A stretch of DNA of 64,000 nucleotides, from assembly GCF_000744935.1 (NCBI RefSeq), contig NZ_JQMW01000009.1, positions 434,001 to 498,000 of the forward strand. The letters run 5' to 3'. Numbering within the stretch: the stretch's first letter is position 1; the number at the start of each line of letters is the position of its first letter. Under the pieces are notes generated by a model that was not told the origin of the DNA, ran no database searches, and was given only the letters and a program-made list of their open reading frames with translations. This document shows, piece after piece, positions 16,869-26,121 of this stretch. This DNA is from Clostridium sp. KNHs214. GTDB lineage: Bacteria; Bacillota; Clostridia; Clostridiales; Clostridiaceae. The translations under genes and the position numbers were made by a program.

Positions 16869-17317
16869 TTAAAATAAAAAACTTAAATAAAAAATTTGAT
16901 GATAAAATAGTATTTTCGAATTTAAATTATTTTAGGAAAAAAATAGGTTTTCTTTTTCAAAATTTTGCATTGGTTGATAATAAGACTGTTAAAGAAAATT
17001 TAAAAATTATTCGTAAGGATTGTAAGACAAATTTATCAATGGAAGAGGCATTGAGAATTGTTGGTCTTGAAGATAAATTAAATAAAGAGGTGTATAAATT
17101 ATCAGGTGGAGAGCAGCAAAGAGTAGCCATAGCTAGATTAATGCTTAAAAAATGTGATGTAATACTGGCAGATGAGCCTACGGGTTCCCTTGATAGGAAA
17201 AATGCAGAAGCTGTAATTAATATTTTAAAAGAATTAAATACACAAGGAAAAACAATTGTACTGGTTACACATGATGAGTATATAAAAAAACAAGGAAAAA
17301 GAGTGGTGGATTTATGA
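16865..17317 (+). pseudogene. Bacteriocin-export ABC ATPase lacking the Walker A region
   Basis: The reading frame is intact and encodes 150 residues, about 60 fewer than usual. The start MIKIKNLNKKFDDKIVFSNL (1-20) joins directly to FRKKIGFLFQNFALVDNKTV (23-42), so the P-loop and the segment after it are absent by an in-frame deletion. The Q-loop (FLFQNF), signature LSGGEQQRVAIAR, Walker B ILADEPTGSLD and switch THDE remain. Without Walker A the protein should not bind ATP normally. The FQNFALVDNKTV signature is typical of the lactococcin-972 exporter ATPases. It overlaps the permease stop by four bases and the next gene by four. Confidence 0.8.
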
Positions 17318-17769
17318 ATAAAATAAATGGGAAAAAAATTATTATATTTATTATAGTCATATTTGTAGTTTTAAATATTAGTTGGTTTTTAATAACAACT
17401 ATAAAATATAATAGATTTGTAAAAGCTGTACCTAAAAATGAAGATGGTTTTTATGCTATGACAAAAGAAGATGGGTATACGTATAGTGTAAAAAAACCAG
17501 ATTATTTACATTATACAGGAAATTTGGCAGTTGCTAATAATAAAAATGGTGAACTTTTAATTATATGGCCACGTATAACTGGTGGATATGAGTATGGGCT
17601 AATATTACAGGAAAATGAGGGTGGATATAATATTTATGTGGATGAGGACATGAAACCTATAGACATAGATAAAGATAATCCACATGCGATTAAAATGATA
17701 GAGGAGCATAAAGCTGGTGTAGAGGCATTAATTTCTAGAGCTAATAAGATGTGGGGATTAAAAGAATAG
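17314..17769 (+). CDS. Hypothetical membrane-anchored protein of the exporter operon
   Basis: A 151-residue protein with one N-terminal membrane segment (KIIIFIIVIFVVLNISWFLI) and an outside domain rich in Tyr and Gly (GYTYSVKKPDYLHY, TGGYEYGLIL). No family is recognised. It is translationally coupled to the ATPase by an ATGA overlap, so it belonged to the same exporter or immunity operon. Its own frame shows no damage. A role in bacteriocin immunity or export is possible but unsupported by any motif. The 220 bases after it show no gene. Confidence 0.65.
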   Translation: MNKINGKKIIIFIIVIFVVLNISWFLITTIKYNRFVKAVPKNEDGFYAMTKEDGYTYSVKKPDYLHYTGNLAVANNKNGELLIIWPRITGGYEYGLILQENEGGYNIYVDEDMKPIDIDKDNPHAIKMIEEHKAGVEALISRANKMWGLKE

Positions 17770-17990
17770 AAAATAAAAAAAATGTTCACTACGGGATTAA
17801 TGGCAGTTTTTTAGAGTAAGGTTTCGGTAAGATATGTATATTAGTTGAGTAGTGGTATAGGGTATTAGGAAAGAAAGGTGTGGTTTGTACGTGGAAAATA
17901 TTTAATTGAAATTATAGCAATATAGCATAAAATCTAGAACTACACCATCAATGATATAGTCCTAAATTTTATATTTTAAAAATGTTTAAG

Positions 17991-18716
17991 CTATTTTATT
18001 CCAGTGTATTCTCTTATCAAGTCTTGAAATTTATTGCAAATATCTTTATCCATAGCATCTACATCTTCTAAAGCATATTTAATTCCTAGTTTTTTATATT
18101 TTTGTATTCCTAAAGTGTGGTATGGGAGAAGTTCAATTTTTTCAACATTTTTAACGTTTTCTTTTATAAAATCACCTAATTTTAATATATGTTCTTTAGA
18201 ATTTGTAATTCCAGGTACAACTACGTGTCTTATCCATACTTTTGAGTTAGAATCATTTAGAGCCTTTAAAAACTCTTTGAATTTATCTTGACTTTGACCT
18301 GTAAGTTTTAAATATCCTTCATTATCAACATGTTTAATGTCTAATAATACCAAATCTGTATATTTTAATATTTCATCATAGTTGCCTAGGCCATGACCTG
18401 CTGTGTCTATAGCAGTATGAATTCCTTTTTCTTTGCAGAGTTTTAAAGTTTCTATTAGAAAATCAGGTTGAAGTAATGGATCTCCTCCGGAAAAGGTTAC
18501 ACCACCGCCAGACTTATCATAATAAGTTTTAAAACGTTCTAGTTTATCTACAATTTGTCCTGAAGTAGTTTCTTTTCCACCAGATAAGCACCAGGTGTCT
18601 GGATTATGACAATAAGCGCATCTTAAAGTACAACCTTGAAGAAATACAACTGAGCGTATACCAGGACCATCTACTAGCCCCATACTTTCCATAGAATGAA
18701 GTTTCCCTTTTATCAT
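17991..18716 (-). CDS. pflA: Pyruvate formate-lyase activating enzyme
   Basis: A 241-residue radical SAM activase that abstracts hydrogen from the glycyl residue of PflB. The cluster motif is C29-TLR-C33-AY-C36; SFSGGDPLLQ-like VTFSGGDPLLQPDF and LLDIKHVD follow in the usual order, and YHTLGIQKYKKLG is the conserved C-terminal signature. AGGAGGAACT precedes the ATG. It lies 158 bp downstream of pflB on the same strand, the usual order pflB-pflA. Confidence 0.96.
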   Translation of the reverse strand: MIKGKLHSMESMGLVDGPGIRSVVFLQGCTLRCAYCHNPDTWCLSGGKETTSGQIVDKLERFKTYYDKSGGGVTFSGGDPLLQPDFLIETLKLCKEKGIHTAIDTAGHGLGNYDEILKYTDLVLLDIKHVDNEGYLKLTGQSQDKFKEFLKALNDSNSKVWIRHVVVPGITNSKEHILKLGDFIKENVKNVEKIELLPYHTLGIQKYKKLGIKYALEDVDAMDKDICNKFQDLIREYTGIK

Positions 18717-18731
18717 AGTTCCTCCTATATT

Positions 18732-18800
18732 GTATAAAATATCCCCAAGACCATTTAGAGTAAAGCTCAGAATTAGTTCAAGGGGACATTTTATATATTA
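18732..18800 (-). other. Intercistronic hairpin between pflB and pflA
   Basis: TATAAAATATCCCC and GGGGACATTTTATA form an imperfect stem around a 35-base loop. It lacks a T-tract on the minus strand and more probably stabilises or processes the message, adjusting pflA levels below pflB. Confidence 0.45.
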
Positions 18801-18874
18801 ATTTTTCGTTTATATATTATTTTTATAATTTTAATGTTTATTAAAATTTACAACTACATTTAATTTTATTTAAG

Positions 18875-21121
18875 TTACATTCTTTCATGGAAAGTTCTGC
18901 TTATAACTTCTTTTTGTTGTTCTTTAGTTAATCTATTGAAGTGTACAGCATAACCAGAAACTCTTATAGTAAGTGTAGGATATTTTTCAGGGTTTTCCAT
19001 AGCATCAATTAAAGTTTCTCTTCTAAGTACATTTACATTTAAATGGAATGCATGTCTTGCAAAATATCCATCGAGTAAAGCTGCTAAATTGCTTATTCTT
19101 GAATCTTCATCTTTTCCTAAAGCATCTGGAATTATAGAGAAAGTATTAGATATTCCATCTTGACACCATTCTCTGTATGGTATTTTTGCTACTGAATTTA
19201 ATGAAGCAAGAGCACCATTTTCATCTCTTCCGTGCATTGGGTTAGCTCCAGGTGCTAAAGGTTCTCCAGCTTTTCTTCCATCAGGGGTAGAACCTGTTTT
19301 TTTACCATAAACTACGTTTGAAGTAATTGTTAAAGCTGATAAAGTGTGTTCTGCATTTCTGTAAGTAGGATGTTTCTTAAGTTCAGAAGAGAACTTTTTA
19401 ACTAATTCTACAGCTATATCGTCAACTCTGTCGTCATCATTTCCGTATTTAGGGAATTCGCCGTCTATTTTAAAGTCAACAGTTATTCCATCTTCATTTC
19501 TTATAGGTGTAACCTTAGCATATTTTATAGCACTTAAAGCATCAGCTGCTACAGATAATCCAGCTATACCAAAGGCCATAAATCTATGAACCTTGGAGTC
19601 ATGTAATGCCATTTGACCTGCTTCATAAGCGTATTTGTCATGCATGTAGTGAATTGTATTCATAGTATTTACATAAAGATCAGCTACATATTCAATAACT
19701 TTCCAGTAACTTTCTTTAACTTTTTTATAGTCTAGAACTTCATCTTCCATTTTTTCTATCATAGGTATTACTTTTATAAGACTTCCGTCTTTAGCTTTTT
19801 TAACTTCATCGAATCCACCGTTAATAGCATATAAAAGTGATTTAGCAAGGTTTGCTCTAGCTCCGAAGAATTGCATTTGTTTACCTACTTGCATAGCAGA
19901 TACACAACATGCTATAGCATAGTCATCTCCATATATAAGTCTCATAAGATCATCATTTTCATATTGAATGGAATCAGTCTTTATAGACATTTCTGCACAA
20001 TATTTTTTGAAGTTTTCTGGTAATCTTTCTGACCAAAGTATTGTCATATTTGGTTCTGGCGCAGGCCCTAAATTAGTTAATGTGTGTAAAAATCTATATG
20101 AAGTTTTAGTAACAAGTGGTTGACCATTTAGAGATACTCCACCAATAGATTCTGTAATCCAGTTAGGATCTCCAGCAAATAAATCATTATATTCAGGAGT
20201 TCTTAAGTGTCTCACAAGTCTTAATTTAATAACTAATTGGTCTATAAGTTCTTGAGCTTCTTTTTCAGTGATGATTCCTCTTTCTAAATCTCTTTCTATA
20301 TAAACATCTAGGAATGCAGTATTTCTTCCAAGAGACATAGCAGCACCATTGTTTTCTTTTACTCCAGCTAAATAGCCAAGATATAAGAATTGAACAGCTT
20401 CTTTAGCATCCTTAGCAGGCTTAGATATATCTATACCATATTTTGCCGCCATGCTTTTTATTTCGGCTAATGCTCTTATTTGTTCAGAAAGTTCCTCTCT
20501 AGATCTTATAAATTCTTCGGTAGCAGGTCCTTTTAAATTTTTTAGATCCTTTTGCTTTTGAGCTGTTAAGAAATCAATTCCGTATAAAGCAATTCTTCTG
20601 TAGTCGCCTATTATTCTTCCTCTACCATATGCATCAGGAAGTCCAGTTAAAAGACCAACACTTCTAGCAGTTCTAGTTTCATCAGTGTATGCATCGAAAA
20701 CTCCTTGATTATGAGTTTTTCTATATTCATTAAATTCTTCTTCTAAACCTTCCTGCATTTTAAATCCATATTGAGTTAGAGATTGTTCTACCATTCTCAT
20801 ACCACCATAAGGGTTCATTATTCTCTTTAATGGAGCATCTGTTTGAAAACCAACAATAATTTCATTTTCTTTATCTAAATAACCAGGTTCAAAATTGTCT
20901 ATACCTGAGAATTTTGAAGTTTCTACATCTATTATTCCTTTTTTTATTTCTTCCAATATAAGATCATATGCTTTTCCCCAAACATTCTTAGTTTTATCTG
21001 TTGGAGATGCTAAGAAGTCTTTGGTTCCTTCGTAACACTTGTAGTTCTTTAGTATAAAGTCTCTTACGTCTATTTCCTCAGTCCAATTAGCTAAATTGAA
21101 ATCTTCCCATTGTTTAAACAT
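18875..21121 (-). CDS. pflB: Formate C-acetyltransferase (pyruvate formate-lyase)
   Basis: A 748-residue glycyl radical enzyme converting pyruvate and CoA to acetyl-CoA and formate. The adjacent catalytic cysteines are C405 and C406 in [15 protein letters not shown]; the radical glycine is G723 in RVSGYAVHF, 25 residues from the end. The N-terminal [19 protein letters not shown] and FGARANLAK motifs match true PFL rather than glycerol dehydratase or HPAD. AGGAGGATTTATA precedes the ATG. Its promoter and a dyad lie about 125 bp upstream. Confidence 0.97.
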   Translation of the reverse strand: MFKQWEDFNLANWTEEIDVRDFILKNYKCYEGTKDFLASPTDKTKNVWGKAYDLILEEIKKGIIDVETSKFSGIDNFEPGYLDKENEIIVGFQTDAPLKRIMNPYGGMRMVEQSLTQYGFKMQEGLEEEFNEYRKTHNQGVFDAYTDETRTARSVGLLTGLPDAYGRGRIIGDYRRIALYGIDFLTAQKQKDLKNLKGPATEEFIRSREELSEQIRALAEIKSMAAKYGIDISKPAKDAKEAVQFLYLGYLAGVKENNGAAMSLGRNTAFLDVYIERDLERGIITEKEAQELIDQLVIKLRLVRHLRTPEYNDLFAGDPNWITESIGGVSLNGQPLVTKTSYRFLHTLTNLGPAPEPNMTILWSERLPENFKKYCAEMSIKTDSIQYENDDLMRLIYGDDYAIACCVSAMQVGKQMQFFGARANLAKSLLYAINGGFDEVKKAKDGSLIKVIPMIEKMEDEVLDYKKVKESYWKVIEYVADLYVNTMNTIHYMHDKYAYEAGQMALHDSKVHRFMAFGIAGLSVAADALSAIKYAKVTPIRNEDGITVDFKIDGEFPKYGNDDDRVDDIAVELVKKFSSELKKHPTYRNAEHTLSALTITSNVVYGKKTGSTPDGRKAGEPLAPGANPMHGRDENGALASLNSVAKIPYREWCQDGISNTFSIIPDALGKDEDSRISNLAALLDGYFARHAFHLNVNVLRRETLIDAMENPEKYPTLTIRVSGYAVHFNRLTKEQQKEVISRTFHERM

Positions 21122-21248
21122 TATAAATCCTCCTTATATAACACAGCTGTTCATTTTATAACACAGAGAAAAACTTTGAAATGTGTTTAATTAGAAATTC
21201 AAACTGTATTACTAATAATTTTTTTATTAAAACCAACTCGATGAAATG

Positions 21249-21278
21249 ATTATAACATAGATATTCATGTTAAATCAA
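21249..21278 (-). promoter_or_regulatory. pflB promoter with dyad operator in the spacer
   Basis: On the minus strand TTGATT (21278-21273) and TATAAT (21254-21249) are 18 bp apart. The inverted repeat TAACAT-N8-ATGTTA (21272-21253) fills the spacer and overlaps the -10, the position of a repressor site. It is not the standard Rex (TTGTTAA) or FNR (TTGAT-N4-ATCAA) sequence. Confidence 0.65.
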
Positions 21279-21287
21279 TATAATTTT

Positions 21288-21333
21288 ACAGTTTTATATT
21301 TTCTGTTTTATGATTTTATATAATCTGTTTTAT
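21288..21333 (-). promoter_or_regulatory. Repeated ATAAAACAGA boxes upstream of the pflB promoter
   Basis: On the minus strand ATAAAACAGA occurs at 21333-21324 and again at 21311-21302, exactly 22 bp apart, with a variant ATAAAACTGT at 21297-21288. They lie about 50 to 90 bases before the presumed start site, where an activator would bind. A further TAAAACAGA occurs on the plus strand near 21367. Confidence 0.4.
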
Positions 21334-21536
21334 TTTTAAAAATGGTTGTTTGAAATAGAATATAAAGTAAAACAGAATACAAAAGCATATATAACAGTTT
21401 CGGAATGAGCTTCTTAAAGAATAAAAATTACTTAAAATTAAGAAAAAAATATTAAATATTAGTAAAAGAAATACTAATTGACTATAATTTGAGTTATAAT
21501 ATATGTTGTAAGATATAATGAGGAGGTAGACTTGTT

Positions 21537-22346
21537 GTGGCAAAACCAAGTATATTCAGTAAACATTATGAAAAGGCTGTTAAAAAACGTAGGAAGAAAA
21601 TGGCAGCTGTAATTATATCTGTAGTTTTTATACTAGGAATAGTAATGTATATAAATTTATCTAAAAATAAAGGTTTTAATATAATAAATAAGATAAATAA
21701 AATTAATAAAAAAACTGGAGCAGAAAAGGTAGAAAGCAAAAAGACTGTTAATAGTAAAAAAGAAGATAAGGACAAGAAGCAAAATACACCAGTAAAAAAA
21801 GAAAATGAAACAAAATATATAACAGTAAATTTAAATGAAAATTTAATTGTGAAAATTTCCTATGAAGAAAAAGAAAACAAAAAAATATATAAGGATGTAG
21901 TAAAAGAAAGTGATAATAGTAAGATATATTATGATGCTAATCCATCAAAGACAGCGTTAGTTGTATATGAAGAGAAAACTCAGAAGATATTTTTTATAGA
22001 CAATCAGGGAAAGGTGTTAGATATATCAAAAGAGCAGTATGTGTCTAAAAGTGGAAATGTATTCTTAAGAGAAAATAAAATTAAAGAAGATAGTAATTAT
22101 TTATGGTGTCAATCACCTAGATTTGTAGATGAAGAAAATATTGTATTCATAAGTAGACTTCCATGGTTAAAAACAGATGGAAAGAAATTCATATGGTATG
22201 GAAAAGTAGGAGAGAAGAAATATAAGTATATTAGAAATAAGCAAGGAGAAGATGTGCAGTTTCAAAATATAACACAAAAGGGTTTAGCAGTAAAAATAGA
22301 TGACAAAATTTATTATGTGACATCAGATGGTACACTTAGTGAATAG
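21537..22346 (+). CDS. Single-pass membrane protein of unknown function
   Basis: A 269-residue protein: a basic N-terminus (KAVKKRRKKM), one membrane helix at about 22-40 (AAVIISVVFILGIVMYI), a low-complexity lysine- and asparagine-rich linker (45-95), and a beta-rich C-terminal domain with NPSKTALVVYE and ENIVFISRLPW, which resembles TolB-like propeller blades. GTG 21537 is used; AGGAGG lies ten bases upstream. It lies upstream of tig on the same strand but has its own 200-bp gap. Function unknown. Confidence 0.7.
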   Translation: MAKPSIFSKHYEKAVKKRRKKMAAVIISVVFILGIVMYINLSKNKGFNIINKINKINKKTGAEKVESKKTVNSKKEDKDKKQNTPVKKENETKYITVNLNENLIVKISYEEKENKKIYKDVVKESDNSKIYYDANPSKTALVVYEEKTQKIFFIDNQGKVLDISKEQYVSKSGNVFLRENKIKEDSNYLWCQSPRFVDEENIVFISRLPWLKTDGKKFIWYGKVGEKKYKYIRNKQGEDVQFQNITQKGLAVKIDDKIYYVTSDGTLSE

Positions 22347-22546
22347 ATATGCATTATTTGGGGAAAAAGCAAAAAAAATGCAGATAAAAAACAATTCGAT
22401 TTTAATTGAAGAAAATATATGTTTTAGTATATAATGAATATTATAAGAGTTTATCATAAATAATTTAAAATTTGATAAAATTACACATTGTATGTTATAA
22501 TGTTAAAGTTAAATATGCATTGACGGTGAGTAGGAGGAATAAAATA

Positions 22547-23839
22547 ATGAATACTAAAATGGAAAAAACAGAAAAAAATATTGTTAAACTGGAGATAACT
22601 GTAGAGGCTGCAGAATTTAATAAAGCTCTAGAAAAAGCATATAAAAAGAATGTTAAAAAATTCAACGTTCCAGGATTTAGAAAGGGTAAAGTTCCTATGA
22701 ACATGGTAAAGCAATACTATGGAGAAGGAGTTCTTTACGAAGATGCAATAAATTTCTGTTGTGATGATACATATCCAAAGGCTATAGAAGAAAATGATAT
22801 TAAACCAGTTGACTATCCAAAAGTGGACATAGTTGAAATAGCTTCAGGTAAAGATTTTGTATATACTGCTACAGTAACAGTAACTCCAGAAGTTGAACTT
22901 GGAGAATATAAAGGTGTAGAAGTCAAAGAAGTAAAATATGAAGTCAAAGAAGAAGATGTTGAAAATGAATTAAAGTCAATGCAAGAAAAAAATGCAAGAA
23001 TAGAAACAAAAGAAGATGGAGAAGTTGAAAAAGGCGACATAGCTGTTATAGATTTTAAAGGTTTTGTAGGAGAAGAAGCTTTTGAAGGTGGAGAAGGAAA
23101 AGATTATAAATTAGAAATAGGTTCTGGAACATTTATAGATAACTTTGAAGAGCAATTAATCGGAGTTAAAAAAGGTGAAGAAAAAGATGTAAATGTTAAG
23201 TTCCCAGAGGAATATGGTAAGGAAGAATTAAATGGGAAGGACGCTACTTTCAAAGTTACAGTAAATGAGATTCAAAAGAAAGAATTACCAGCATTAGATG
23301 ATGAATTTGCAAAAGAAGTTTCAGAATTTGATACATTAGAAGAAGTAAAAGCTGATATAAGAAAAAAAATGGAAGAAGCTAATGAATTAAGAGCAAAGAG
23401 AGAATATGAAGAAGCAGTTATAAATGCAGTATGCGATAATGCAAAAATAGATATACCAGCAGTTATGATAGAAAAAGAAACAGATATGATGTTAAAGGAT
23501 CTTGAAATGAGATTGAGATATCAAGGATTAGATTTAGAAACATACTACAAATACACTGATAATACAGAAGAAAAAGTTAGAGATTACATGAAAGAAACAG
23601 CAGAAAAGAGAGTAAAAACAAACTTAGTATTAGAAGAGATTGGGAAAAAAGAAGCTGTAGAAGTAACTGAAGAAGAATTATTAGCGAAAGCTACTGAAAT
23701 GGCAAAACAGTATGGTGGAAAAGATATAGAAAAAACTACTAAATTAATAGTAGATGCACAAAAGAGTTTATTAAAAACTGAAATAGTTACAGAAAAAGTT
23801 ATAGATATATTGGTTAAAAATAGCAAGACTGTAGCATAA
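22547..23839 (+). CDS. tig: Trigger factor, ribosome-associated chaperone
   Basis: A 430-residue protein with the three usual domains: the ribosome-binding N-domain with the signature GFRKGKVPM (the F-R-K exit-tunnel loop), a PPIase domain around residues 160-245 ([23 protein letters not shown]), and an alpha-helical C-domain holding the substrate arms. The frame is open 25 codons upstream, but ATG 22547 follows TAGGAGGAA at ten bases and matches family length. It binds nascent chains and is commonly next to clpP and clpX, as here. Confidence 0.96.
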   Translation: MNTKMEKTEKNIVKLEITVEAAEFNKALEKAYKKNVKKFNVPGFRKGKVPMNMVKQYYGEGVLYEDAINFCCDDTYPKAIEENDIKPVDYPKVDIVEIASGKDFVYTATVTVTPEVELGEYKGVEVKEVKYEVKEEDVENELKSMQEKNARIETKEDGEVEKGDIAVIDFKGFVGEEAFEGGEGKDYKLEIGSGTFIDNFEEQLIGVKKGEEKDVNVKFPEEYGKEELNGKDATFKVTVNEIQKKELPALDDEFAKEVSEFDTLEEVKADIRKKMEEANELRAKREYEEAVINAVCDNAKIDIPAVMIEKETDMMLKDLEMRLRYQGLDLETYYKYTDNTEEKVRDYMKETAEKRVKTNLVLEEIGKKEAVEVTEEELLAKATEMAKQYGGKDIEKTTKLIVDAQKSLLKTEIVTEKVIDILVKNSKTVA

Positions 23840-23853
23840 TATAATGTGTATAA

Positions 23854-23884
23854 TAATTGCCAGAATATTTCTGGCAATTAATTT
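23854..23884 (+). terminator. Hairpin between tig and clpP
   Basis: TAATTGCCAGAA / TTCTGGCAATTA is a perfect 12-bp stem with a TAT loop, followed by ATTTTAGGGTTTT. The T-tract is interrupted, so termination is probably partial and clpP may receive read-through. Confidence 0.7.
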
Positions 23885-23907
23885 TAGGGTTTTAAGGAGG
23901 GAATATT

Positions 23908-24495
23908 ATGAGTTTAGTACCAGTAGTTGTAGAACAAACAGGAAGAGGAGAGAGATCTTATGATATCTACTCTAGATTATTAAAGGATAGAATAGTATTC
24001 TTAGGAGAAGAGGTTAATGACACAACTGCAAGTTTAGTAGTAGCTCAATTATTATTTTTAGAAGCAGAAGATCCAGATAAAGATATATTTTTATACATAA
24101 ATAGTCCAGGAGGATCTATAACTTCAGGTATGGCTATTTATGATACTATGCAATATATAAAGCCTGATGTAAGTACTATATGCATAGGAATGGCCGCTTC
24201 TATGGGAGCTTTCTTATTAGTTGCAGGAGCTAAGGGAAAAAGATTTGCGCTTCCAAATAGCGAAATAATGATACATCAGCCACTTGGTGGTTTTCAAGGG
24301 CAAGCTACAGATATTAATATACATGCAAAAAGAATACTTCAAATAAAAGAAAAATTAAATAAAATTTTAAGCGAGAGAACAGGTCAGCCACTTGAGAAAA
24401 TTCAAAAAGACGTGGAAAGAGATTATTTTATGACATCAGAAGAAGCTAAAATATATGGTTTAATTGATGAAGTTATAGTAAAGAATAGTAAGTAG
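23908..24495 (+). CDS. clpP: ATP-dependent Clp protease proteolytic subunit
   Basis: A 195-residue serine protease that assembles into two heptameric rings. The catalytic triad is S98 in [10 protein letters not shown]123 in IMIHQPLGG and D172 in ERDYFMT. The N-terminal [20 protein letters not shown] matches the family propeptide region. AAGGAGGGAATATT precedes the ATG. It lies 32 bases before clpX, its unfoldase partner. Confidence 0.97.
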   Translation: MSLVPVVVEQTGRGERSYDIYSRLLKDRIVFLGEEVNDTTASLVVAQLLFLEAEDPDKDIFLYINSPGGSITSGMAIYDTMQYIKPDVSTICIGMAASMGAFLLVAGAKGKRFALPNSEIMIHQPLGGFQGQATDINIHAKRILQIKEKLNKILSERTGQPLEKIQKDVERDYFMTSEEAKIYGLIDEVIVKNSK

Positions 24496-24527
24496 AAGAC
24501 TAAATAAACCCTTAGTGAGGTGTGAAT

Positions 24528-25829
24528 ATGGCTAAATTTGATGACAAAAAACAACTAAAATGCTCCTTCTGTGGGAAAAATCAAGAGCAAGTAAGGAGAT
24601 TAATAGCAGGACCTGGAGTTTATATTTGTGATGAATGTATAGAACTTTGTTCTGAAATAATTACAGATGAATTTGATGATGAAGTAGAAGTAGATATGAC
24701 AAATCTTCCAAAACCTAAAGAAATAAAAGAACATTTAGATGAATACGTAGTTGGGCAGGAAGAAGCAAAAAAAGCTTTAGCAGTAGCTGTTTACAATCAT
24801 TATAAAAGAATAAACTCTAGTATTAATACATCAGATGTGGAATTACAAAAGAGCAATATAATGCTTTTGGGACCAACAGGTTCAGGAAAAACCTTATTAG
24901 CTCAAACACTTGCAAAGTTATTAAATGTGCCTTTTGCTATAGCTGATGCAACAACGCTTACAGAAGCAGGATATGTGGGAGAAGATGTAGAAAATATTCT
25001 TCTTAAACTAATTCAAAATGCAGACTATGATATTGAAAGAGCAGAAAAAGGTATAATATATATAGATGAAATTGATAAAATAGCTAGAAAGTCAGAAAAT
25101 CCTTCTATAACTAGAGATGTATCTGGCGAAGGAGTTCAACAGGCTTTGTTAAAGATATTAGAGGGAACCGTAGCATCAGTTCCGCCACAAGGTGGAAGAA
25201 AACATCCTCATCAAGAGTTCATACAAATAGATACTGGAAATATATTATTTATATGCGGTGGAGCCTTTGATGGAATAGATAAGATTATTGAAAGAAGAAC
25301 AAGAAAAAGTTCTTTAGGTTTTGGAGCTGAAATTCAATCTAAGAAGGACGAGGATGTAGGAGAATTACTTAAACAAATAATGCCAGGAGATTTGTTGAAA
25401 TTTGGATTAATCCCCGAATTTGTAGGTAGACTTCCTATAGTTGTAACATTAGAGTCTTTAGATAGAGAAGCTTTAATAAGAATATTAAAGGAACCTAAGA
25501 ATTCTTTAATAAAGCAGTATAAGAAATTATTTGAGCTTGATAATGTTATGTTAGAATTTTTAGATGAAGCTCTAGAGGAGATAGCAGACGAGGCTATAGA
25601 GAGAAAAACAGGAGCAAGAGGACTTAGATCTATAATAGAAGATGTAATGCGAAATATAATGTTCGAAGTTCCTTCAGATGAGTCAATAGAAAAGGTGATA
25701 ATTACAAAGGAAACAATGAAAAATAAGACACCAGATATTGTGAATTCAAAAGATGGGAAAAGAAAAGCTATAAAAGCTCCAAAAAAAAGTTTAGAAAAGA
25801 AAAAGAACAACAATAATGAAACAGCATAA
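24528..25829 (+). CDS. clpX: ATP-dependent Clp protease ATP-binding subunit ClpX
   Basis: A 433-residue AAA+ unfoldase. The N-terminal zinc finger has C12, C15, C34 and C37; Walker A is GPTGSGKT (115-122); Walker [11 protein letters not shown]; the substrate-gripping pore loop GYVGEDVE and the ClpP-binding IGF-type loop SLGFGAE are visible. The C-terminus ends in a lysine- and asparagine-rich tail. ATG 24528 is preferred over GTG 24522, as TGAGGTG is then at the right distance and MAKFDDKK is the family start. Confidence 0.97.
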   Translation: MAKFDDKKQLKCSFCGKNQEQVRRLIAGPGVYICDECIELCSEIITDEFDDEVEVDMTNLPKPKEIKEHLDEYVVGQEEAKKALAVAVYNHYKRINSSINTSDVELQKSNIMLLGPTGSGKTLLAQTLAKLLNVPFAIADATTLTEAGYVGEDVENILLKLIQNADYDIERAEKGIIYIDEIDKIARKSENPSITRDVSGEGVQQALLKILEGTVASVPPQGGRKHPHQEFIQIDTGNILFICGGAFDGIDKIIERRTRKSSLGFGAEIQSKKDEDVGELLKQIMPGDLLKFGLIPEFVGRLPIVVTLESLDREALIRILKEPKNSLIKQYKKLFELDNVMLEFLDEALEEIADEAIERKTGARGLRSIIEDVMRNIMFEVPSDESIEKVIITKETMKNKTPDIVNSKDGKRKAIKAPKKSLEKKKNNNNETA

Positions 25830-25857
25830 AATTGGCATTAAAATGCCAATTTTTTTT
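25828..25857 (+). terminator. Rho-independent terminator after clpX
   Basis: AAAATTGGCATT pairs with AATGCCAATTTT over 12 bp, followed by a continuous run of eight T residues overlapping the stem end. It overlaps the clpX stop codon. Confidence 0.9.
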
Positions 25858-25930
25858 ATAATAAAATATAAGGAATATATTTCTAGTGGTAAGTTAATAA
25901 TATAAATAAAAGTTATTCTAGAGTACAGGT

Positions 25931-26094
25931 ATAAGGCACATTCAAATAAATAATAAGTCAGTATGTTAGCTTATTTTGTGTAATACTGTGTCAGCAGAAC
26001 CCTCCGATAGTCCTATCAAAGGCGGAACCTGCTTCCTTGTCTGACACAAAATATACTAGTATCTTTGACTTGCTATTTCTTTTCATGTACTTAA
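25931..26094. repeat. Interspersed 165-bp element, family A, copy 2
   Basis: It matches copy 1 (7281-7448) in the same orientation almost throughout, from ATAAGGCACATTCAAATAA to CTTTTCATGTACTTAA, including the central CAGCAGAACC..CCGATAGTCCTA core. It lies between the clpX terminator and lonB, ending just before the lonB RBS, so it would form most of the lonB 5' leader if transcribed from upstream. Confidence 0.9.
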
Positions 26095-26121
26095 GATTAA
26101 ATGAAGAGGAGAAAAATAATC

